Shown here: positions 34,029-43,165 of the stretch, one piece after another
Layout of the letters: every line of letters starts with the position of its first letter
How positions within the stretch are numbered: position 1 is the first letter of the stretch
Source of the DNA: Pseudonocardia sp. MH-G8
GTDB lineage: Bacteria > Actinomycetota > Actinomycetes > Mycobacteriales > Pseudonocardiaceae
Direction of reading: 5' to 3'
Length of the DNA: 64,000 nucleotides
Assembly: GCF_002262885.1 (NCBI RefSeq)
Contig: NZ_NKYF01000013.1
Coordinates: 171,240 to 235,239, forward strand
Notes under the pieces: generated by a model
The model's database searches: none
What the model was told of the DNA's origin: nothing
Seen by the model: the letters and a program-made list of their open reading frames with translations, nothing else
Translations under genes and position numbers: made by a program

Positions 34029-37000
34029 TCACCGCCCCTCCTGCAGCGCGGCCCAGGTGCCCGGGCCGACCGCTCCGTCGACGTGCATCCCCCGCGAGGC
34101 CTGGTAGTCCCGCACCGCCTCTGCGGTCGCGGCTCCGTAGCTCCCGTTGCGCGGCAGCGACCGCCCGAGCGCGACGAGCAGGGCGTGCTGCAGCCGGTGG
34201 ACCTGCTCGCCGTGGGAGCCCGCCGCGAGTTCGGTCCGGTCCCCGGCGGCCTCCAGCGCCTGGGCGGTCGACCGGCCGACCGTCCCGGGCGGGTCCGCGA
34301 CGACACCGGCCGCGGCCTGGAAGGCGCGCACCGCCACCACCGTCGGTTCGTCGAGCCGGCCGTGGACCTCACCCTGGTAGTGACCGAGCCGCTGCAGGTG
34401 CTGCTGGACGGTCCCGACCAGCGGTCCGCCGGCGCCCGTGGTCAGGCCGGCGTCCAGCGAGGCGATGTCGGCGAGGCCGAACGAGGCGGGCGACCCGCTC
34501 GCCATTGCCGCCGGCGGCAATGCCACGGGCGGCGCCGCGGCCGCGGGCGCGGGCGATGCCGCGGGCGCGGGCGGGGGCGGCGCCGGAGCGACGGCCGTCG
34601 TGGCCGGCGCGGCGACCGGCTGCCGGACGTTCTGCGCCAGTGGCGCGTACAGCGCGTTCCAGCTGCTCACGCCGGTCAGGCCGGTGGCCACTCCCAGCGG
34701 TACCAGTGCGGCCGCCAGCCACAACGGCGGGCGGGACCGGACCGGGCGAGCCGGCAGCTCCGGGAGCGGCGGCACCACCGGGGCCGCCGCGGGCGGCCGT
34801 CCGGCGCGGATCTCGCGGGCCGGGTTCCCGCCCCACTCGGCGTACGGCGGGACCTCCTCGCCCTTCATGAGGAACGAGTCGGGTGCGAGCACCGCCCCGT
34901 CGCCCATCGTGACGCCGTAGTGCACCAGCGCGTTCACCCCGACCGTGCCGCCGGAACCGATGCTGATGCGGTCGGACTTGAAGGCGTAGTCCTCCTGCGA
35001 GTGGCACTGCACGACCGATCCCTCGTTCAGCACGACGTCGTCGCCGATCGTCACGAGGTTCTTCTCCGACATGTCGGAACCGTCGTCGAAGAGCCGCTTG
35101 CCCAGCCGCACGCCCAGCAGCCGCAAGAACACACCCTTGAACGGAGTGCCGTTGAGGACGGCTCCCGCCTTCGCGTGCATCTTGTAGAAGCGCTCGATGC
35201 GCCAGAAGTCGCGCTCGTAGATCGAGCAGTACGTCGGGCGCACCCCCCGGAACCCGGTGGAGGCCCGTTCGACCACGACCTCGTAGCCCACGGTGAACAG
35301 CAGGACGACGAGGCCGGCCAGCACGATCGACCACTCGCCGAGGCGGGCGAACAGGTCGGTGGCGGCCAGCGCCACCACCGTCAGCGCGAAGGTGAGAACC
35401 CACCGCACCAGCAGGTGCAGCCCGATGGTGGCGGCGTTGTGCCGGTTCTTGGCGGCGAGCCGGCGCCGGAACTCGTCGCCGGCCCGCAGGTCGTCGAACC
35501 TGCTGTCGCGCTCGACGCTGCGCGGGATCTCGAAGCTGGGCGAGCCCAGCAGCCCCACGTTCTCCCGCAGCCTGCCGTCGATCGGCACCAGCACCTTCGT
35601 CCCGAGCAGGACGTTCTCCCCCGTCCGGCCCGCGGCGGGGTAGGCGATGAGGTTCCCGAGGAAGTTCTCGCGCCCGATCGACACCCGGGAGACCCGGAAG
35701 GACGTGCTCGAGACGCCGACGTTGAGCATCGAGAGCCCGTCCGCGACGACCGTCCCGCTGCCCACGGAGCACAGGTAGGGCGAGTCGTGCTTGACCCCCG
35801 TGGCGAAGTTCGAGCCGGTCTGCAGGACCGGGGCGAGGTCGTACCCCAGCCACCGCAGGTAGGGCACGATGTAGGAGCTGTCGCCGAAGAGGTTCGTGTA
35901 GAAGCGGCTGTTCGTGCCCCGCTCCACGAACCGGTGGGCCCAGAAGTGGAAGCCGTAGAGGCGGTAGGTCCGGTCCGGGGTGAGAACGAGGTTGACCACC
36001 CGCGGGAGGGTGCCCACGACGAGCAGGCCGAGCAGCAGCGAGCCGAAGAAGAGCACGAACGACACGGCGAGGGCCTCGACGTAGAACCGCGAGGTGGTGA
36101 GCGCGAGCGGCCCCGCGTCCAGGAGCGTGGCGAGGCGCGGGACCTGGAAGAACAGGATGGCCAGCCCGCCGACGCCCAGCGGCAGGTACACGAGCAGCAG
36201 GCTCAGCACCTGCGCCAGGGAGTAGGCCACCCGGCGCCAGGTGCGCAGGCGCCGCGCCGGCACCTCCCGGTAGTCCGCGCCCGTCCGCTCCGCGGGCGAC
36301 CCGTGCCAGTGCTCGTAGGCCGGCACGGCCTGCCCGGTGTGGAGGGCGGAGGCGTGGCCGATCTGGGCGCCGTCGCCCATCGAGGTCCCGACGTCGAGCA
36401 CCACCCACTCACCGACGAACACGCCGCGCCCGAGGGTGACCGGGCCCGTCTCGATCACCCCTGCGCGTGCCCGGTAGCAGTTGAGGAACGTGTCCTTGCG
36501 GATCACCGTGTCCGCACCGACGGTCAGCAGGTCGGTGCACAGCGGGACGTGCTTGGAGAAGATCACGACGCCGCGCCCGATCCGCGCGCCCAGCGCCCGC
36601 AGGTAGAGCACGTAGAGCGGCGAGCCGACGAACAGGACCAGCGGGTTCGCGCGGACGAGGGTCTTGACGACCCAGAAGCGGACGTAGGCCAGGCTCCAGA
36701 TGCGGATCCGCTGCGGCTTCCACCGGCCGATCAGCAGCCACTTGGCCAGGATCGGGAGCAGGCACATCGCGAGGAACGCCGCACCGGCGAACAGCGCCGA
36801 CCGCAGGTAGATGTCGATCACACCGGCAGCGGCAGAGACGAAGCCGTACCCGCGCACCACGACCACGGCGACCACGTAGGAGTAGCCGAGGTAGAACAGG
36901 AGCTGCAGCGCACCGCAGAGGACGTACTGCGCCGTGCCTGCCGGGGTCGCCACCTCGACCGCGGCCGCGGCCGGCGCCGGCGCCGCGTCCGGGAGACCGC

Positions 37001-37511
37001 TCGCCAGGCTCCTGATCGTCGGGTACCGGTAGATGTCCTTCATCGACACCGACGGCAGGCCCTCGCGCTTGCGGACCCGGGCGCAGAACTGCGCCATCAC
37101 CATCGAATCCGCACCCAGGTCATCGAAGAAGTGGCTCTCCACCGACACCCGCTCCACGCCGACGACGTCCGCCAGCACCTCGGCGAGCACGCTCTCGGTG
37201 GTCGGGAGCGCGACGCCGGGCAGCGCGCTCGTCAGGCTCCTGATCGTCGGGTGCTGGTAGATGTCCTTCATCGACACCGACGGCAGGCCCTCGCGCTTGC
37301 GGACCCGGGCGCAGAACTGCGCCATCACCATCGAATCCGCACCCAGGTCGTCGAAGAAGTGGCTCTCCACCGACACCCGCTCCACACCCACCACGTCCGC
37401 CAGCACCTCGGCGAACGCACCCTCGACGCCGGCCGTCGGGGCGGCGGGACCGACCTGGGTGATCGTGATTGCGGCCGGTTCGGCCGTCAGGACCTCGAGA
37501 TGATTTCCCAC
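34029..37511 (-). CDS. Pls/PosA-like membrane peptide synthetase module with tandem carriers and peptidoglycan-binding repeats
   Basis: 1160 residues, GTG start after AAGGAG. Order: carrier domain 1 (serine S60) and carrier 2 (S136), both DDLGADSM; helices ~195-219 and ~237-261; left-handed beta-helix domain C1 (~305-405); helices ~428-455 and ~477-503; C2 (~555-665); helices ~698-718 and ~726-745; C3 (~800-900); an extra helix (~928-948); an Ala/Pro linker; and two peptidoglycan-binding-like repeats (~1030-1090, ~1095-1158). Six helices around three such domains is the layout of the membrane half of epsilon-poly-lysine synthetase (Pls) and delta-poly-ornithine synthetase (PosA), whose C domains form the isopeptide bonds. 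Those enzymes have A and T domains on the same chain; here A is on the adjacent NRPS gene. The seventh helix and the wall-binding repeats are unusual. Confidence 0.88.
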   Translation of the reverse strand: MGNHLEVLTAEPAAITITQVGPAAPTAGVEGAFAEVLADVVGVERVSVESHFFDDLGADSMVMAQFCARVRKREGLPSVSMKDIYQHPTIRSLTSALPGVALPTTESVLAEVLADVVGVERVSVESHFFDDLGADSMVMAQFCARVRKREGLPSVSMKDIYRYPTIRSLASGLPDAAPAPAAAAVEVATPAGTAQYVLCGALQLLFYLGYSYVVAVVVVRGYGFVSAAAGVIDIYLRSALFAGAAFLAMCLLPILAKWLLIGRWKPQRIRIWSLAYVRFWVVKTLVRANPLVLFVGSPLYVLYLRALGARIGRGVVIFSKHVPLCTDLLTVGADTVIRKDTFLNCYRARAGVIETGPVTLGRGVFVGEWVVLDVGTSMGDGAQIGHASALHTGQAVPAYEHWHGSPAERTGADYREVPARRLRTWRRVAYSLAQVLSLLLVYLPLGVGGLAILFFQVPRLATLLDAGPLALTTSRFYVEALAVSFVLFFGSLLLGLLVVGTLPRVVNLVLTPDRTYRLYGFHFWAHRFVERGTNSRFYTNLFGDSSYIVPYLRWLGYDLAPVLQTGSNFATGVKHDSPYLCSVGSGTVVADGLSMLNVGVSSTSFRVSRVSIGRENFLGNLIAYPAAGRTGENVLLGTKVLVPIDGRLRENVGLLGSPSFEIPRSVERDSRFDDLRAGDEFRRRLAAKNRHNAATIGLHLLVRWVLTFALTVVALAATDLFARLGEWSIVLAGLVVLLFTVGYEVVVERASTGFRGVRPTYCSIYERDFWRIERFYKMHAKAGAVLNGTPFKGVFLRLLGVRLGKRLFDDGSDMSEKNLVTIGDDVVLNEGSVVQCHSQEDYAFKSDRISIGSGGTVGVNALVHYGVTMGDGAVLAPDSFLMKGEEVPPYAEWGGNPAREIRAGRPPAAAPVVPPLPELPARPVRSRPPLWLAAALVPLGVATGLTGVSSWNALYAPLAQNVRQPVAAPATTAVAPAPPPPAPAASPAPAAAAPPVALPPAAMASGSPASFGLADIASLDAGLTTGAGGPLVGTVQQHLQRLGHYQGEVHGRLDEPTVVAVRAFQAAAGVVADPPGTVGRSTAQALEAAGDRTELAAGSHGEQVHRLQHALLVALGRSLPRNGSYGAATAEAVRDYQASRGMHVDGAVGPGTWAALQEGR
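37005..37415 (-). repeat. Near-identical tandem duplication encoding the two carrier domains
   Basis: About 183 bp (37005-37187) repeats at 37233-37415, offset 228 bp (76 codons), with only a handful of differences, most in the last third. It encodes carrier domains 1 and 2 of the Pls-like protein. The low divergence, including synonymous sites, suggests recent duplication or gene conversion. Confidence 0.9.
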
Positions 37512-37976
37512 GAGGCGAACTCCTTGCGCCAGATCTCGGCGATTTCGTGAGACGTTCGAGTGGCCGGGTGCCCCCGACCGGCAGACGTGCGGACGTGCTT
37601 CTGATCAGCCACCGTGGGCGAGAGCCCGCCGGCACGGGTGGGGAAGTCGATGAAGGCGTCTCCGCGGGCCGTCCCCACCGGCGCGTGCGTAGGCGGTTCC
37701 TTCGATCTGATCAGCCAAGATCATGGTGTCTCCTCGCGGGCGGGCCGCCCCCTCACGGCCCCAGGTTCGATTTCTCGTCCGACCCCCGAGGAGCGTTTCC
37801 CGGCGCCGCGTTCCGTCATCCATTCGGCCCTCACGCCGTTGCACACAGCGACGAAAATGTAGGAGGCATCGCTCGAACAGGCGAAGAAGCGCAGACGTGT
37901 CTTCCCATCCGGCGTACAGCGGAGTAGCGGTACGCCGAGACCTTCGCTCTAGCCGGTGGGCTCCGCCCAGGGGGCG
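37512..37976. other. Intergenic region upstream of the Dap operon
   Basis: 465 bp between the start of the Pls-like gene and the end of the nucleotidyltransferase gene, both minus strand. It should contain the main promoter of the operon. The stretch 37835-37920 is relatively AT-rich. A possible 39-codon frame lies at 37605-37724. No other coding frame is convincing. Confidence 0.55.
37605..37724 (-). CDS. Possible small peptide (39 residues) ahead of the Dap operon
   Basis: ATG at 37722-37724 is preceded by GAGGAG at 5-nt spacing, as good as any ribosome site here. The product (starts MILADQIEGTAYARAG) is basic and Arg/His-rich. It could be a leader peptide or a real small protein; no family recognised. 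Confidence 0.3.
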   Translation of the reverse strand: MILADQIEGTAYARAGGDGPRRRLHRLPHPCRRALAHGG

Positions 37977-38798
37977 TCAGCCCGCGGTCGGGCCGGGCGC
38001 CGCCACGGGGACCTCGGGGTGGGAGCCGTCGCGCCACGGCATCCACGGCGTCCGACCCGCCTGGTACATCGCCTCGAGCGCGACGCGTTCCTTCACGGTG
38101 TCGGCCGGCTGCCAGAAGCCCTGGTACGGGTAGGCGCCCAGCCGCCCCTCCTTGGCCAGCACGGCGCAGGCGTCCGCGACGAGGTCACCGTTCTCCGGCA
38201 GGTAGTCGAACACCTCCTGGCGCAGCACCAGGTACCCGCCGTTCTCCTGCAGCCGCAGGTCCTTGAGCGCGGTGATCGCCTCCACGCGCCGGTCCTCGCC
38301 CACCTCCACCACGTGGAAGGCCGCCTGCGGGGGAACGGCCAGCAGTTGGCCCACCGCGTCCGGGGTGGCGGCGAACTGGGCGATCATCGCGTCGATCGGG
38401 GCATCGGTGAGGACGTCGGCGTAATTGGCGAGGAACATCTCCTCGCCCGCGACGTATTCGCGGACGCGACGGAGCCGTTCGCCGATCGGCGAGTCCTGGC
38501 CGGTGTCGACGAAGGTGATGCGCCAGTCGGCGATGTCGCTGCGGAGCATCTCGATCTGACCGTTGTGCAGCACGAAGTCGTTCGACGCCGATTCCTGGTA
38601 GTCGAGGAAGAACTGTTTGATGTGGTGCCCGCCGTAGCCGAGGCACAGCACGAAGTCGGTGTGCCCGTAGTGGGCGTAGTAGCGCATGACGTGCCACAGC
38701 AACGGGCGCGGGCCCACCGTCACCATCGGCTTGGGCGTGTCCGAGGCCCCGTCACGCATCCGCATTCCGTAACCGCCGCAGAACAGCACGACCTTCAT
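37977..38798 (-). CDS. Sugar nucleotidyltransferase (RfbF-like)
   Basis: 273 residues, nucleotidyltransferase fold of the glucose-1-phosphate cytidylyltransferase type: MKVVLFCGGYGMRMRDG (nucleotide-binding loop), DTPKPMVTVGPRPLLWHVM (sugar-phosphate contact), FLANYADVLTD (metal-binding region) and FWQPADTVKER near the end. It would activate a sugar 1-phosphate for the exopolysaccharide locus. GAGGGGG precedes ATG 38798. No CDP-glucose dehydratase is nearby, so the sugar is not determined. Confidence 0.85.
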   Translation of the reverse strand: MKVVLFCGGYGMRMRDGASDTPKPMVTVGPRPLLWHVMRYYAHYGHTDFVLCLGYGGHHIKQFFLDYQESASNDFVLHNGQIEMLRSDIADWRITFVDTGQDSPIGERLRRVREYVAGEEMFLANYADVLTDAPIDAMIAQFAATPDAVGQLLAVPPQAAFHVVEVGEDRRVEAITALKDLRLQENGGYLVLRQEVFDYLPENGDLVADACAVLAKEGRLGAYPYQGFWQPADTVKERVALEAMYQAGRTPWMPWRDGSHPEVPVAAPGPTAG

Positions 38799-38920
38799 CT
38801 GCTGCACCCCCTCGACGTCGGGACCGGCTGGTCCGTGACCGATATCCGTCTACTCGGCCCGTCCGGCGAACCCGTTACCCGCAGTGGTGTAGCGCCCCGC
38901 ACCTCACGGGAGGTCGCATC

Positions 38921-40348
38921 TCACTGCTCGAACAGCACGAACGGCGGACCGCTTGCGTGGCCGTCAATCTCCGGGGCGGTCGGTCGTGACTGCCCCTCGT
39001 CGACGAGTGCGACGACCCGGTCGAACGCCTCATTGCTCAGGTCGACCTGAGTCGCCGCGGACTCGCGCAGGCGCAACCGGACCTCAGGTGCACGCTGCCA
39101 CGCCGATCGAGCCGCGGCCGCCACCCGCTCCTCGAGGTCGGCATCGTCGAGGCGGAGGAGTTCCACGCAGTTCCCGCCGAACATCGCGTCCAGGCCGAGG
39201 AGCTTGTCGTCGTAGTAGCGCGAGGACGACAACCCGACGACGGGAATGCCTTGCGCCAGCGCGAACACCGCCAGGTGGTAGGCGCCCGTCACGAGGATCC
39301 GGCACTCCCCGACTCGGCGAGCGACGTCCAGTGGAGTCACGAACCGACCCTGGACGGGCGCCACGTCCGGGTAACCCGCGACGAGCGGCAAGGTGGAACG
39401 CCGGTCCTCCGACTGGTGCTCGGAGATGATGAGCGGGACCAGCCGGGCACCGGCCGCTCCCGCCACCGACCGGACGGCCCGGCCGACAGCCTCCTGCGCC
39501 CGCGAGGCGACCGGCGAGTACTCCGCAACCCGCAGGCACACCCCGAGACTCGCGCCCATCTCCTCGCGCCTGATCGAGTACGCGAGTGCGATCGCATCGT
39601 CCCCCGTGACGACCACACGGTCGGCGGGAACGCCGAAGCCGGCAAGGAGGCCCGGCCCGGCCCGGCCCTCCCGCAGCGCGATCACATCGACCGCGGGCAG
39701 CACCTTGCCGGCCCGGGCGACGAGCGATTCCGCAGTCAGAGGGCCGAACCCCTGTCCGATCATGGCTGTGGGCGTGCCTCGTTCGACCGCGGACTGCAAG
39801 AGGTCGAGCGTGCAGTGGAACTGCCACGGGTCGATGTCGTTCATGTATCCGCCGCCGACCGCGAGGACGAGCGAGGCCCCCCGCAAGGCGCTCGCGACCG
39901 CCGGTCGTGTCGCGATGTCGCGTCGATCGGCGTCCGCACCGGACTCCTCGACGGGGGCAGCAACCTGTTCAGCGACAGACCTCGTGCGGATTCGTCTGGC
40001 TGCGCCCCACAGGAAGTCACGGGCACGGAGGGAGCCGACCGAACCCACGCCGGCGATGCTCGGCCCGAGGCGTGATCCCACGGCGGACAGCGGCTGGGCG
40101 ATCCAGCGGGGCAACCGGCCGTCCGACACCGGGTGCACGTCGGGGTGGTAGGCGCGCAGAAGCGTCGGCGCGCTGGTCATCACGTGCAGCGATGCATCCG
40201 GCCAGTGGTCACGGAGCCGGCGCAGCGTCACGGAGAGCATCGCAAGATCCCCGACGTTGCGCATCCAGTGCTCGCCGTCCTGAACCAGTACCCGAATGGG
40301 CGTATCGTCCTGTTCACCGCGATGACCAGTACCCGTTGTTCTCATCAT
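38921..40348 (-). CDS. Polysaccharide pyruvyl transferase family protein
   Basis: 475 residues of the CsaB/WcaK-like family that adds pyruvate ketals to cell-surface sugars, using phosphoenolpyruvate. Seen: RNVGDLAMLSVTLRRL at the N-terminus, LVLAVGGGYMNDID, MIGQGFGPLTAES, VTGDDAIALAYS and ILVTGAYHLAVFALAQGIPVVGL. The length and GAYH motif fit. The divergent flippase gene and the downstream cluster support a role in exopolysaccharide decoration. Confidence 0.85.
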   Translation of the reverse strand: MMRTTGTGHRGEQDDTPIRVLVQDGEHWMRNVGDLAMLSVTLRRLRDHWPDASLHVMTSAPTLLRAYHPDVHPVSDGRLPRWIAQPLSAVGSRLGPSIAGVGSVGSLRARDFLWGAARRIRTRSVAEQVAAPVEESGADADRRDIATRPAVASALRGASLVLAVGGGYMNDIDPWQFHCTLDLLQSAVERGTPTAMIGQGFGPLTAESLVARAGKVLPAVDVIALREGRAGPGLLAGFGVPADRVVVTGDDAIALAYSIRREEMGASLGVCLRVAEYSPVASRAQEAVGRAVRSVAGAAGARLVPLIISEHQSEDRRSTLPLVAGYPDVAPVQGRFVTPLDVARRVGECRILVTGAYHLAVFALAQGIPVVGLSSSRYYDDKLLGLDAMFGGNCVELLRLDDADLEERVAAAARSAWQRAPEVRLRLRESAATQVDLSNEAFDRVVALVDEGQSRPTAPEIDGHASGPPFVLFEQ

Positions 40349-40544
40349 CGGACTCCCGTCGAACAGATCGTCGGCCCACCGGCGCGGCGCTCGCGCGATA
40401 ACTCGTTCGGAGGATGCGAACGGTTAGCGGGTTGCTCCGCGTGACGTACGCATAGTGGCCCTGCTAACACCTGGGGCTCGCGTCGCGACCACTCCCTGGG
40501 ACGGCAACGTCCACCACGACGATCGACACCCATCGAGGGAGCAG

Positions 40545-42101
40545 GTGGACAGCCCGCAGCCGAGCAGCACGGACATCCAGGCACCGGCATCACAGCTGCG
40601 GAAGAAGCTCACCCGCGTCGCAACCGCATCGGCGGCGGCGCAGGCCGTCACGCAGACGGTGTCCCTCCTGCAGACCGTCGTTCTCGCACGCCTGCTCACG
40701 CCGGCCGAGGTCGGCCTCTTCGCGGCCGGGACCGTCCTCACCGCGCTCCTCGTCGAGTTCTCCGAAGGAGGCCTGCGGGCGGCGCTGGTGAACCGGGACC
40801 GCGATGTCGACGCCGCGGCCGAGACAGTGTTCTGGGCCACCTTGGTCAGCGGTGTGCTCATGAGCCTCGGGGCGCTCGCCGCGGCCCCGCTGATCGGCAT
40901 CGTCTTCGACGACGGGACGGCGGGGCTCGTCGCGGCAGCCTCCGCGGGTGGCCTCCTGCTCTACTCACTGACCAACGTCCCGGAGGCCTTCCTGCAGCGC
41001 GAGTTCAGCGTGCGGCGGAGCACCGTCGTCGCTCCCATCGTCTCGCTGAGCTTCGCCGCCGTGTCCATCCTCTTCGCCGTCCTGGACTTCGGCGTGTGGA
41101 GCCTCGTGATCGGCACGTACGCGTCGTCGGGGGCGCTGCTCGTGGCCGTGTGGCTACTGGCCGGGTGGCGCCCGGGCACGGCGAAGCCGTCCGTGCGGCT
41201 CTGGCGGGAACTCGCGCGCTACGGCTTCCCGCTGCTGGTCGACCGCACCGCCTCGCAGATCCGGACCACGACCGAGCCGGTGGTGATCGGCCGTCTCCTC
41301 GACACCGCGGCGCTCGGCTTCTACCGCTACGGCCTGCGGATCGCCCGGCTGCCGGTCGATGTCATGATCAGAGTAGTTGCTTACGCCCTCTTCCCTGCGT
41401 TCTCCCGCATCGCCGCCGAGCCTGCGCGCCTCCGTCCGAACTTCCTGAAGGCCCTGCGGTGGGTCACGTTCTGCGCCGCACCGGTGTCCGGCCTCATGGT
41501 CGCGATCGGCGAGCCCGCTGCGGTCGTCGTGCTTGGCGAACCGTGGCGCGCCGCCGGGACCGTCCTCGTAGCCATGGCCGGGCTCGGCATCGGTAAGGCG
41601 CTCGCGTCGGTCAGTGAGGAGGCGATCAAGGGCTGTGGCCGGACGGCGCTCATCAACCGGGCGACCGCAGTCGAGTTCGTCCTCGGACTGGGTCTGTTGG
41701 TCCTGGTCGTACCGTTCGGCCTGGTCGGTGTCGGGCTTGCGGTCTCGCTGACCGCGCTCGTCGTCGGCATCTTCTGCCTCGTCCTGGCGCGCCCGGTCGT
41801 GGGTGTCAGATCGATGGAGATCGTCCGCGCGACGCTGCCATCGGTGCTGGCCAGCCTGGCAGCGACGGCGACCACCGCGGCTCTCGAGCACCTCGTCCTG
41901 CACTCGGACAGCCGAGCAACGGTTACGGCAGTCGCTTTCCTCGCGCTGGATGGGCTCGCGTTCCTCCTCGTGTACGTCGCAGTGCTAGCCGCCATGGCGC
42001 CTTCGATGGTCGCGACGCTCGCCCGCTCGGTGGTTGCCGCGGCTCGGCGAGCCGGGCCCGGTAGCGGGGACCGGAGGGATCAGCGCTCGCGCACGGTATG
42101 A
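40545..42101 (+). CDS. Wzx-type oligosaccharide flippase
   Basis: 518 residues of the MATE-like polysaccharide transporter (PST) superfamily: repeated hydrophobic helices from about residue 30 to 500, with RVATASAAAQAVTQTVSLLQTVVLARLLTPAEVGLF-type start region and FGLVGVGLAVSL loops. It should flip lipid-linked repeat units across the membrane for Wzy-dependent polymerisation. GTG 40545 with GAGGGA nearby; the frame is open upstream. Its 3' end overlaps the convergent GT2 gene by 22 bp. Confidence 0.88.
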   Translation: MDSPQPSSTDIQAPASQLRKKLTRVATASAAAQAVTQTVSLLQTVVLARLLTPAEVGLFAAGTVLTALLVEFSEGGLRAALVNRDRDVDAAAETVFWATLVSGVLMSLGALAAAPLIGIVFDDGTAGLVAAASAGGLLLYSLTNVPEAFLQREFSVRRSTVVAPIVSLSFAAVSILFAVLDFGVWSLVIGTYASSGALLVAVWLLAGWRPGTAKPSVRLWRELARYGFPLLVDRTASQIRTTTEPVVIGRLLDTAALGFYRYGLRIARLPVDVMIRVVAYALFPAFSRIAAEPARLRPNFLKALRWVTFCAAPVSGLMVAIGEPAAVVVLGEPWRAAGTVLVAMAGLGIGKALASVSEEAIKGCGRTALINRATAVEFVLGLGLLVLVVPFGLVGVGLAVSLTALVVGIFCLVLARPVVGVRSMEIVRATLPSVLASLAATATTAALEHLVLHSDSRATVTAVAFLALDGLAFLLVYVAVLAAMAPSMVATLARSVVAAARRAGPGSGDRRDQRSRTV

Positions 42102-43165
42102 CGGTCGGCGAGGGCGGCCACACGCGCCACGACCCGTGAGGCACCCCGGCTGACCCGGTGCTTGAGCGGGCGGATCACTCGCAAGGCGCCCGGAGCGACG
42201 GACACCCCGACGAGGACGACTGCGCCCCGCATCGTGCGACGCTGCGAGAAGGCCGCGCGGGACGCACGACGCGCACCCGCCACATCGCCGTTGACGAACG
42301 CCCACCGGGCCCGGCGCAACGCCTGCTCGTACCGAAAGCCCCGAATCCGTTCGGCGAGCACCGAGAGAATCGCGGGATCACCGGACTCGAGGGCGGCTCC
42401 ACTGTAAACACGCTCACACGCCGATTCGAACGCTTCGACGCCGCTCGGGTCACGTGAGGCCGAATCCCCTCGCAGCCGGTATCGCGTCAGCCGCTCGGGC
42501 AGAACGCGGACGTCGTGCCCGGACACGATCAGACGCAGGTAGAGCGCGATGTCCTCGACGAGGTCGGTACCGGGGGCGTAACCACCCGCGGCCAGCCAGG
42601 CGTCGCGTCGGAACACCGCGAAATACGGGATCACGTCGTGCTCGCCGATCATGTCGGCGAGCGTCAGCCGGTGCTCCAGACCCAGGCGTTTGCGGAGGAA
42701 CGAGTTGGCGAGGTCGTGCTCCTCGCCATCCCGGAACACCCGCGCGTCACAGGAGAGGACGTCGATCTCGCTCCGGCTGTCGAGCACCTCCGCCATCCGT
42801 CGGCAGAACGCCGGCGTCAGCATGTCGTCGCTGTCGAGCGGCACCAGGTACTGCCCCGTCGAAGCGTCGACGGCCGTGGCCATGCCGCCGATCAGCCCGC
42901 TGTTCTGCTGCCGGATGAGCCGGATCCGGGGATCGTCCCGGTACCGATCGACGATGGCAGCTATCGCGTCCGACGGCCCGTTGTCGACGATGATGAGCTC
43001 CCAGTCCGCCAGCGTCTGGCCCACGACCGAGTCGATCGTGTCTGCGAGGTAGGCCTCGCAGCGGTACGCCGAACACAAGATGCTGAAGGCGGGTTGTCCG
43101 CGCGCCACGGCATCCTGGTCGGCGTCGAGCGCCGGGATCGGCGCACCGGACTGCGGTCGGGCCAT
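42080..43165 (-). CDS. Family 2 glycosyltransferase
   Basis: 361 residues. GT-A fold: FSILCSAYRCEAYLADTIDSV, the DxD-like LVPLDSDDMLT near residue 110, and VEDIALYLRLI with the catalytic acid. A C-terminal helical, basic segment ends the protein. ATG 43165 overlaps the previous stop (TGATG), marking it as the last gene of the long minus-strand exopolysaccharide run. Confidence 0.88.
   Translation of the reverse strand: MARPQSGAPIPALDADQDAVARGQPAFSILCSAYRCEAYLADTIDSVVGQTLADWELIIVDNGPSDAIAAIVDRYRDDPRIRLIRQQNSGLIGGMATAVDASTGQYLVPLDSDDMLTPAFCRRMAEVLDSRSEIDVLSCDARVFRDGEEHDLANSFLRKRLGLEHRLTLADMIGEHDVIPYFAVFRRDAWLAAGGYAPGTDLVEDIALYLRLIVSGHDVRVLPERLTRYRLRGDSASRDPSGVEAFESACERVYSGAALESGDPAILSVLAERIRGFRYEQALRRARWAFVNGDVAGARRASRAAFSQRRTMRGAVVLVGVSVAPGALRVIRPLKHRVSRGASRVVARVAALADRHTVRER

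Noticed and set aside
31440..37550. A 2036-codon open frame on the plus strand opposite the NRPS and Pls-like genes
   Set aside because: It is the antisense shadow of GC-rich minus-strand genes: Val/His/Arg/Gly-rich, no domains, while the minus strand gives full NRPS and Pls-like domains.
37487..37678. Minus-strand frame ending in HEIAEIWRKEF, reminiscent of the start of a carrier domain
   Set aside because: It overlaps the start of the Pls-like gene, has no ribosome site and only a 20-residue resemblance.
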